Source of the DNA: Acidobacteriaceae bacterium
GTDB taxonomy: Bacteria; Acidobacteriota; Terriglobia; Terriglobales; Acidobacteriaceae
DNA: 5,159 nt
Assembly (NCBI GenBank): GCA_003164255.1
Contig: PLST01000533.1
Span: 1-5,159, forward strand
Reading direction: 5' to 3'
Within the stretch, counting starts at the first letter, position 1. Each line of letters starts with the position of its first letter. Below, in pieces: positions 1-3,631 of this stretch. Both the position numbers and the translations under genes were made by a program. Under the pieces are notes generated by a model, which worked only from the letters and a program-made list of their open reading frames with translations, ran no database searches and was not told where the DNA came from.

Positions 1-1057
1 CGCCCACATTCACCAGGTCGCGGGGGTGCGTCAGCCGTCCCCAGCTCATATCGGTAATGTGCAGCAACCCGTCGATGCCGCCCAGGTCAACAAACGCGCC
101 GTAGTCGGTCAGGTTCTTCACCGTGCCCGTCAAAATCGCATCCTCGCCCAGGTGCTCCAGCGTGGTGCTGCGCTTGGAGTTCTGCTCTTCTTCCAGAATC
201 TCCTTGCGGCTCACCACCACGTTGCCGCGCTTCTTGTTCAGCTTGATGACCCTGACCTCGATCTGCTGGCCCAGGTACCCGTCCAGATTGCGGACAGGCC
301 GAATCTCAAGCTGCGAGCCCGGCAAAAATGCCTTCAGCCCGATGTCCACCGTAAGTCCGCCCTTGACGCGGCTTACCACAGTTCCCATCACCGGCGTCTT
401 GTCGTTGGCGGCCTTTTCAATCACATCCCACACGCGCAGACGTTGTGCCCGCTCGTAGCTCACCAGGTAGCCGCCCTCCGGCTCCTCGCGCTCGATGACC
501 ACGTCAATCACGTCGCCGGGATTGAATCTAACCGCACCGCTGTGGTCCAGAACCTGCTCCAGGGGAACAAGTCCCTCCGACTTCAGGCCTACATCCACCA
601 CCAGGTGCTTTTCCGTCTGCTTCAGAACGGTGCCGGAGACAATCTTGTCTCCATAAGCTTCGACGGCGGCTGCTTCCGCAGCCTGCTCGCGCTCAAATGC
701 TGCCAGCGCGGCTGAAAAATCGTCCATGGACTCGAGTCCATGTTCGGGGGCCTTGGCGCGCGCGGCCGAAGGAACCGCAGCAGCTTCCGGCGCCGCTTCA
801 ATTTCGGGTGCTGCCTCAGCCGCTACTGCAGGTGCGGTTTCTTGGGCGGGCGCGGCCTCCACTGTTTCGGCCTGGGCTACAGGCTCGGTTGGGGCATCGG
901 CGTCCAGCGCGGGTACTTCGACTACTTCGGCGATCTCGGGGTTGGACGTGGATTCGGACGACGGCTGCTCAAGCTCCGTCGCAGGTTCTAGCGTTGAGGT
1001 TTCAAGTGTGCTGTTCAGGGTTATGCTCTCGGGTTCGGGATTGAGGACGTTTGCCAT
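1..1057 (-). CDS. rpsA: 30S ribosomal protein S1, 5' part (runs out of window)
   Basis: Ribosomal protein S1 binds mRNA on the small subunit and helps load transcripts that have structured or weak initiation regions. Only 352 codons are inside the window; the C-terminal part lies beyond base 1. Reading the minus strand from the ATG at 1057-1055 shows residues 1-106 as an acidic Ala/Pro/Glu-rich low-complexity tail. The conserved core follows: S1 repeat 1 at about 138-203, repeat 2 at about 223-285 (with KGGLTVDIG and AFLPGSQ) and the start of repeat 3 from about 306 (GTVKNLTDYGAFVDLGG, then DGLLHITDMSWGR). These stretches match E. coli S1 closely from memory. A GGAG at 1067-1070 lies 9 nt before the ATG and supports this start. 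The tail makes the N-terminus roughly 115 residues longer than in E. coli S1. The gene diverges from the HIT gene. Identification is very secure; the tail's role is unknown. Confidence 0.97.
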   Translation of the reverse strand, partial: MANVLNPEPESITLNSTLETSTLEPATELEQPSSESTSNPEIAEVVEVPALDADAPTEPVAQAETVEAAPAQETAPAVAAEAAPEIEAAPEAAAVPSAARAKAPEHGLESMDDFSAALAAFEREQAAEAAAVEAYGDKIVSGTVLKQTEKHLVVDVGLKSEGLVPLEQVLDHSGAVRFNPGDVIDVVIEREEPEGGYLVSYERAQRLRVWDVIEKAANDKTPVMGTVVSRVKGGLTVDIGLKAFLPGSQLEIRPVRNLDGYLGQQIEVRVIKLNKKRGNVVVSRKEILEEEQNSKRSTTLEHLGEDAILTGTVKNLTDYGAFVDLGGIDGLLHITDMSWGRLTHPRDLVNVG

Positions 1058-1320
1058 TGCTGCGTGCTCCGGAATTCCTTGCTCCCTCAGCCAACCTTGC
1101 TGGCCGGGGTATCTCCTCGCTGCGATTGCCGCAGTCGGATGACCTAAGGCCGTTGCCCTTGCCGTGCTGCAACCAAACCAAAAGCATTTTCCAACGAGAC
1201 GCCGTCCGGTTTTCGCCGGACCTTTGATTTTCGCGTTTCTCCTTGGATGATGCCCGGCAGGCTACGGCATGCTGGAGGGCGGCCGCAACTCACTGCTGGA
1301 ATCCGCGCAGGAAGCTACGC
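1058..1320 (-). promoter_or_regulatory. Long untranslated leader of rpsA with small hairpins
   Basis: No gene is visible between the proposed rpsA promoter and the rpsA ATG. The leader would carry a 6-bp GTCCGG/CCGGAC stem (1204-1209 with 1216-1221, extendable by one wobble pair on the plus-strand copy) and a 5-bp CTGCG/CGCAG stem (1120-1124 with 1130-1134). The ribosome binding site is GGAG at 1067-1070. Bacterial S1 is known to repress its own mRNA in E. coli through leader structure, so a regulatory leader is plausible, but nothing here proves it. Confidence 0.35.
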
Positions 1321-1325
1321 TCATG

Positions 1326-1355
1326 AGTGTACCAATCTAAGTACTGTCAGGTCAA
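1326..1355 (-). promoter_or_regulatory. Probable rpsA promoter
   Basis: On the minus strand there is a -35 box TTGACC (1350-1355), an 18-bp spacer and a -10 box TACACT (1326-1331). TG stands one base before the -10 box, giving an extended -10 (TGGTACACT). The predicted start of transcription is near 1318-1320, which would give rpsA a leader of about 260 nt. It is the best sigma-70-like match I found upstream of rpsA. No transcript data support it, so the call rests on box quality and orientation. Confidence 0.5.
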
Positions 1356-1431
1356 TCCAGCCAACTGCTCAAAATCTGCCGCAAACACCACGCAAAAAGG
1401 AAATTACACGGTTTTTACCGGCAGATTGCCG

Positions 1432-1447
1432 TGATTCGTACGAATCA
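1432..1447. promoter_or_regulatory. 16-bp perfect palindrome, possible operator
   Basis: TGATTCGTACGAATCA is perfectly self-complementary with no spacer. It lies 76 bp upstream of the proposed rpsA -35 box, within the divergent intergenic region. Its size and symmetry suit a dimeric repressor site such as those used by TetR-type proteins, but no regulator gene is nearby. It could equally be the tip of another dispersed repeat, since hairpins adjoin it on both sides. Confidence 0.35.
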
Positions 1448-1458
1448 GTTCGGGTGCC

Positions 1459-1496
1459 CCATCCTCGCCACGCTTTTGTTTTTGTGGCTAGGGTGG
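1459..1496. repeat. Imperfect 13-bp-arm hairpin
   Basis: Arms CCATCCTCGCCAC (1459-1471) and GTGGCTAGGGTGG (1484-1496) pair at 11 Watson-Crick positions plus one wobble and one mismatch, around a T-rich 12-nt loop. The stem with its CCATCC/GGGTGG ends resembles extragenic repeats I recall from Acidobacteriota genomes. No T-run follows on either side, so I do not call it a terminator. Confidence 0.6.
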
Positions 1497-1542
1497 AACG
1501 GAATCGACCCATTGTCTGCGTTCTCCGTTTTTCCGGAGGGAG

Positions 1543-1706
1543 CAGGGGCCTTTACAGGCTGCGGAAAAACTCCGAGCGTGAGAGGGTTTGTATCAGGGCA
1601 CGAGTTTACTCGTGCCGAAAAGGCCGCAAAATAGGTGTCGGGCTTCAGCCCCTGCTAATTTCGCACTACTGTACGCGCCTTTTTCCGCAACCTCTTTAGG
1701 CCCCTG
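1543..1706. repeat. 164-bp element with 27-nt imperfect inverted ends
   Basis: The left end (1543-1569: CAGGGGCCT, then an 8-nt variable part, then TGCGGAAAAA) and the reverse complement of the right end (1680-1706) agree at 23 of 27 positions, with all four mismatches in the middle. Inside are the GGCACGAG hairpin and a GGGCTTCAGCCC hairpin. There is no transposase gene and I see no target-site duplication. It therefore looks like a non-autonomous, MITE-like or REP/BIME-like palindromic element rather than an insertion sequence. Confidence 0.6.
1595..1655 (+). repeat. Composite hairpin module, copy A
   Basis: The module starts AGGGCACG. It contains a perfect 8-bp hairpin GGCACGAGTTTACTCGTGCC (1597-1616), a 23-nt spacer and a second hairpin GGGCT-TC-AGCCC (1640-1651), and ends CCTGC. 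The same order, spacing and borders recur at 2514-2573. It lies inside the 164-bp element. Confidence 0.65.
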
Positions 1707-1728
1707 AATTCAGGACGAAAATTCACGC

Positions 1729-1740
1729 GGGCTTCAGCCC
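1729..1740. repeat. Solo GGGCTTCAGCCC hairpin
   Basis: GGGCT, a TC loop and AGCCC repeat exactly the second hairpin of copy A, 77 bp after it ends. The first hairpin of the module is absent here, so this is a partial or independent copy of the small palindrome. Confidence 0.5.
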
Positions 1741-1796
1741 CCGTCCGGATTCTCGCACCCCGGATTGAAAGCGCCCGCAGAAAGCGAGAGCCTTTT

Positions 1797-1850
1797 AGCT
1801 AGAAGCTAGAAGCTAGAAGCTAGAAGCTAAGAGCTAAGAGCTGAAAGCTG
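1797..1850. repeat. Heptanucleotide tandem array (7.7 units)
   Basis: Seven consecutive 7-bp units each begin AGCT: AGCTAGA four times, AGCTAAG twice, AGCTGAA once, then a partial AGCTG. The first four units are identical, and the changes accumulate towards the HIT gene. The array ends 19 bp before the -10 box of the HIT gene. Perfect short-unit arrays of this sort are prone to copy-number change by replication slippage; whether this one varies cannot be told from one sequence. Confidence 0.9.
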
Positions 1851-1875
1851 CCTCTCGTCCCCCCCGCACTATACT
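1847..1875 (+). promoter_or_regulatory. Possible promoter of the HIT gene
   Basis: A good -10 box TATACT (1870-1875) lies 21 bp before the HIT start codon, which would give a leader of only about 15 nt carrying the weak ribosome site GGAAAG (1885-1890). No convincing -35 box exists at 17 bp; the sequence there is GCTGCC (1847-1852), overlapping the last bases of the heptamer array. A CTGAAA at 1841-1846, inside the array, is a better -35 match but 23 bp away. Confidence 0.4.
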
Positions 1876-1896
1876 GTCTTAAACGGAAAGCCCACG

Positions 1897-2460
1897 ATGG
1901 ATCATCTCTGGAGTCCCTGGCGTTATACCTACGTCACCACGGCGGACACCGCCGTACGCCCCGGCGTCCCAGAAAGCCTCGCCGCCTGGCCCGGCAACCT
2001 CGGCTGCGTCTTCTGCAACCTCATCGCCTCCATCGATTACGCCATCGCCAACGGCATGAGCGTCGACCAGGCCGAAGCCGCAGGCGGCCTCGTCCTGCGA
2101 GGAAAGCACTGCTTTATCTGTCTCAACGCCTACCCCTATACCTCCGGCCACGTCATGATCATGCCCTACGCGCATCTCGACCGTCTGGCCGCCCTGCCCA
2201 TGGACGCCGCGCACGAACTAATCGACTTGTCCCAGCGCACCGAACGGGCTCTCCAGCAGGTTTACTCCCCCCACGGCTTCAACTTCGGCCTCAATATCGG
2301 CAAGGCCGCCGGAGCCGGCGTCGCAGGCCACCTCCATATGCACGCCATGCCCCGCTGGGCCGGCGACACCAATTTCATGACCACCGTAGCCGAAACCCGT
2401 GTCCTGCCGGAAGATCTCGCCTCCACCTGGAAGCGCCTCCGCGAAGCTTTGACACCCTAG
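1897..2460 (+). CDS. HIT-family Ap4A phosphorylase/adenylyltransferase-like protein
   Basis: Histidine-triad proteins are nucleotide hydrolases or transferases. This 187-residue protein resembles the bacterial branch that includes the mycobacterial diadenosine tetraphosphate phosphorylase, so a role in clearing dinucleotide polyphosphates in the cytoplasm is likely. The N-terminal motif MDHLWSPWRYTYV (1-13) is typical of that branch and fixes the start. CVFC (37-40) may bind zinc together with a downstream His. LNAYPYTSGHVMIMPY (76-91) forms the substrate-pocket strands, and the triad HLHMHA (145-150) follows a Gly-rich turn; the middle His147 should be the nucleophile. PRWAGDTNF (152-160) is also characteristic. 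There is no signal peptide. The ribosome site GGAAAG (1885-1890) is weak. The gene stands alone between two repeat clusters. Family membership is secure; exact substrate (Ap4A, ADP or other) is not. Confidence 0.93.
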   Translation: MDHLWSPWRYTYVTTADTAVRPGVPESLAAWPGNLGCVFCNLIASIDYAIANGMSVDQAEAAGGLVLRGKHCFICLNAYPYTSGHVMIMPYAHLDRLAALPMDAAHELIDLSQRTERALQQVYSPHGFNFGLNIGKAAGAGVAGHLHMHAMPRWAGDTNFMTTVAETRVLPEDLASTWKRLREALTP

Positions 2461-2469
2461 CCCCGGATT

Positions 2470-2513
2470 TTTCAGGCTGTTACAAAACCCCGCTGAAACT
2501 CTGTTTTGTAACA
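2470..2513. repeat. 11-bp hairpin with a loop that can pair to its 5' flank
   Basis: TGTTACAAAAC (2478-2488) and GTTTTGTAACA (2503-2513) form a perfect 11-bp stem around a 14-nt loop. CTGAAA inside the loop (2493-2498) is complementary to TTTCAG just upstream (2470-2475). The hairpin begins 18 nt after the HIT stop codon and has no T-run, so it could protect the mRNA 3' end, but it is not a canonical terminator. The sequence at 2468-2490 resembles the inverted end of the 164-bp element. Confidence 0.65.
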
Positions 2514-2573
2514 AGGGCACGGCTTCAGCCGGGCCGTAACCTACAAATAATGAACGAGGGCTTTAGCCCCTGC
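2514..2573 (+). repeat. Composite hairpin module, copy B
   Basis: This has the same architecture as 1595-1655: AGGGCACG, an 8-of-9-bp hairpin around a TC loop (2516-2535), a 22-nt spacer, then GGGCT-TT-AGCCC (2558-2569) and CCTGC. The inner base pairs of the first hairpin are GC/GC here against AG/CT in copy A, so pairing is kept although the bases differ. One position (A2519 with G2532) is unpaired here. Confidence 0.65.
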
Positions 2574-2583
2574 AATGAAACCA

Positions 2584-2617
2584 TTACGAAGAATTCCCCA
2601 TACGGCGAGCTTCGTAA
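2584..2617. repeat. 8-bp inverted repeat TTACGAAG/CTTCGTAA
   Basis: TTACGAAG (2584-2591) and CTTCGTAA (2610-2617) are perfectly complementary across an 18-nt loop. It closes the repeat cluster that starts at 2470 and, like the others, is followed by a CCCCTG-like end (2618-2624). It is probably part of the same repeat family. Confidence 0.5.
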
Positions 2618-2675
2618 CCCCCTGCTTTTGCCCGGAAACTTGCCAAATTCCCAGCACAAAATCGCGTTTCTCGTA

Positions 2676-2681
2676 TATGAT
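2676..2681 (+). promoter_or_regulatory. Possible -10 box of the exported-protein gene
   Basis: TATGAT (2676-2681), within TATATGAT, matches a -10 box at five of six positions and would give a leader of about 27 nt. I see no acceptable -35 box at 16-18 bp; TTGCCA (2640-2645) is too far away. It lies just after the repeat cluster. Confidence 0.3.
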
Positions 2682-2714
2682 TTTTTGGCTGTCGAATCAC
2701 CCGGAGGAACCGCA

Positions 2715-3119
2715 ATGAAAACGCTTGCAATTCTTTTTGCAGTCATGGGACTTATGCTGACCGCTGCAAACGCGCGGGCAGCCGACGTAACCGGCTCCTG
2801 GACTGGGGATTCGGCCATGCCCGATGGCAGCAGTTTCCAGCTTTCGTTCACGTTCAAGCAGGACGGTGCGGCGCTCACTGGCACGATTCAGGGCCCGCAG
2901 GGCGATGCAATCGACATCACCGATGGCAAAGTGGACGGCAACAAGATTTCGTTCAAGATTTCAATGAACGGGATGACCATCACCCACGAAGGCACCATCA
3001 GCGAAAGCGGAGACGAAATCAAGCTGACTTCGAAATCCGATTCAACGGATTTTCCCGGCATGGACATCACGTTGAAACGTGTCAAAGCGCAGGCGCCGCC
3101 GACGCCAGCGAAAATGTAA
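2715..3119 (+). CDS. Small exported beta-rich protein, function unknown
   Basis: This encodes 134 residues. Residues 1-22 are a clear Sec signal peptide: MK at the start, a hydrophobic core, and a cleavage site ANARA|ADV obeying the A-x-A rule. The mature part (23-134) alternates hydrophobic and polar residues as in a small beta-barrel or beta-sandwich, beginning VTGSWTGD (25-32) and including ALTGTIQGPQGD (53-64) and DGKVDGNKISFKI (70-82); it ends in a Pro-rich tail (PPTPAKM). I recall similar GxWxG-plus-GPQGD exported proteins as common hypotheticals in Acidobacteriota and Planctomycetota, but no named function. The start at ATG 2715 is chosen because GGAGGAA (2703-2709) sits 5 nt upstream and the signal peptide begins there; the reading frame stays open back to 2550 but that part is repeat sequence. 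There is no cysteine for a lipoprotein anchor. Confidence 0.85.
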   Translation: MKTLAILFAVMGLMLTAANARAADVTGSWTGDSAMPDGSSFQLSFTFKQDGAALTGTIQGPQGDAIDITDGKVDGNKISFKISMNGMTITHEGTISESGDEIKLTSKSDSTDFPGMDITLKRVKAQAPPTPAKM

Positions 3120-3373
3120 GACAGGCGCAAGTGCAAAAAAAGCGTTGAGCTTCAATCGCGGCCAGGGGCTGGTCCCGGCTCGGCTGATCGACAATCGACT
3201 GCAAACGAGGTTCTGAAACAGGAAAACGAATCCCGTAGTGAAACTGTCCCCTCACTTTTTCTCCTGCTGTGGAGCGTTGCCTGGGCTGTTAGCCGTTAGA
3301 TGACTGGTAGCCGTTCTACGACTGGCCGCGGTTCTGTGAACTGCAGAATGCTCCGGCACGGAGGTATTTAAAG
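3120..3373. other. Intergenic spacer, no gene or clear terminator
   Basis: I see no coding sequence in these 254 bp. A weak CCAG/CTGG stem (3162-3172) and an AGTGA/TCACT stem followed by a short T-run (3237-3260) are the only terminator-like features; both are poor. An 18-bp imperfect tandem duplication lies at 3290-3325, and a strong ribosome site for the next gene lies at 3360-3365. Confidence 0.5.
3290..3325. repeat. 18-bp imperfect tandem duplication
   Basis: TAGCCGTTAGATGACTGG (3290-3307) is followed immediately by TAGCCGTTCTACGACTGG (3308-3325), identical at 15 of 18 positions. It lies about 50 bp upstream of the start of the small membrane protein gene, in what should be its promoter region. 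A weak third copy may follow (3328-3343). Confidence 0.7.
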
Positions 3374-3631
3374 TTGATTCGCATGATGAGCACAGCCGGC
3401 CAAGCCGTGGCGCTGCCTGAAGCCGCTAACTGGAATACAAGCCGCTCCGCCGTCCGCCGTCTCGTCGCTCTCCGTCTTGACGCGCGCCAAACCTCGCTCC
3501 AGCAGCCCTGGAAAATTCACGACACCATCGCCATTCCCACCCGTGGAATCCTCATGGGCACGCTGCTCTCCAGCTGCCTCTGGGCCGCGCTCATTGTTGG
3601 CGGACGCGCCCTCTGGCTCTACCTGCGCTAG
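3374..3631 (+). CDS. Small protein with one C-terminal membrane segment
   Basis: I do not recognise this 85-residue protein. Codon use is like that of its neighbours, with mostly G or C in third positions, which supports a real gene. Residues 1-55 are basic and soluble in character (SRSAVRRLVALRLDAR around 23-38). Residues 59-77 are a hydrophobic segment that ends close to the C-terminus (RALWLYLR), an arrangement like a tail-anchored or single-pass inner-membrane protein. The start is judged to be TTG at 3374 because GGAGGT (3360-3365) is 8 nt upstream of it; the ATG codons at 3383 and 3386 are 17 and 20 nt from that site and would shorten the protein by 3 or 4 residues. Its TAG stop overlaps the rmuC stop on the other strand by 4 bp. 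It could still be a chance reading frame. Confidence 0.6.
   Translation: MIRMMSTAGQAVALPEAANWNTSRSAVRRLVALRLDARQTSLQQPWKIHDTIAIPTRGILMGTLLSSCLWAALIVGGRALWLYLR

Larger units (their letters stand above)
1058..1896. other. Gene-free divergent intergenic region, rich in repeats
   Basis: This 839-bp stretch separates the divergent rpsA and HIT genes. I find no credible coding sequence. From left to right it holds the rpsA leader and promoter (to 1355), adjoining small hairpins at 1409-1420 and 1419-1431, a 16-bp palindrome (1432-1447), a large imperfect hairpin (1459-1496), an element with inverted ends (1543-1706), a 12-bp palindrome CCTGAATTCAGG (1703-1714) that partly overlaps it, a further GGGCTTCAGCCC hairpin (1729-1740), a heptamer array (1797-1850) and the HIT promoter and ribosome site (1870-1890). 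Confidence 0.75.

Noticed and set aside
26..715. Plus-strand open frame of 229 residues at the left edge
   Set aside because: It is antisense to rpsA, whose minus-strand frame gives clear S1 repeats; the plus-strand product has no recognisable motif.
1002..1187. Minus-strand 61-residue frame overlapping the rpsA start
   Set aside because: It is out of frame with rpsA, lies mostly in the leader, and has no ribosome site or motif of note.
1239..1244. AAGGAG on the minus strand in the rpsA leader, possibly serving a leader peptide
   Set aside because: No ATG, GTG or TTG occurs at a usable distance after it, so a leader peptide cannot be supported.
1431..1634. Plus-strand frame of 67 residues containing a hydrophobic stretch and CGKTPSVRGFVSGHEF
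   Set aside because: The sequence is the translation of the palindromic hairpins (1459-1496 and 1597-1616). Similar strings appear in spurious acidobacterial ORFs I recall.
1247..1699. Plus-strand frame of 150 residues in the rpsA-HIT gap
   Set aside because: It runs through the rpsA promoter, the palindrome and the repeat element; composition is Arg-rich and erratic, with no ribosome site or domain. Translated repeats of this kind are a common false annotation.
1703..1714. 12-bp palindrome CCTGAATTCAGG as an operator
   Set aside because: It overlaps the end of the 164-bp element and is most simply explained as part of, or the junction with, that repeat.
1797..1850. Heptamer array as a CRISPR or iteron origin
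   Set aside because: Units are 7 bp with no spacers, so it is not CRISPR. There is no replication initiator gene or AT-rich unwinding region to support an origin.
2550..2714. N-terminal extension of the exported protein back to 2550
   Set aside because: The extra 55 codons lie in the repeat cluster and would bury the signal peptide; the GGAGGAA site and ATG at 2715 fit much better.
3237..3260. AGTGA/TCACT stem followed by T residues as a terminator for the exported-protein gene
   Set aside because: The stem is only 5 bp and AT-rich with a 10-nt loop, and it lies about 120 bp after the stop codon; too weak to call.
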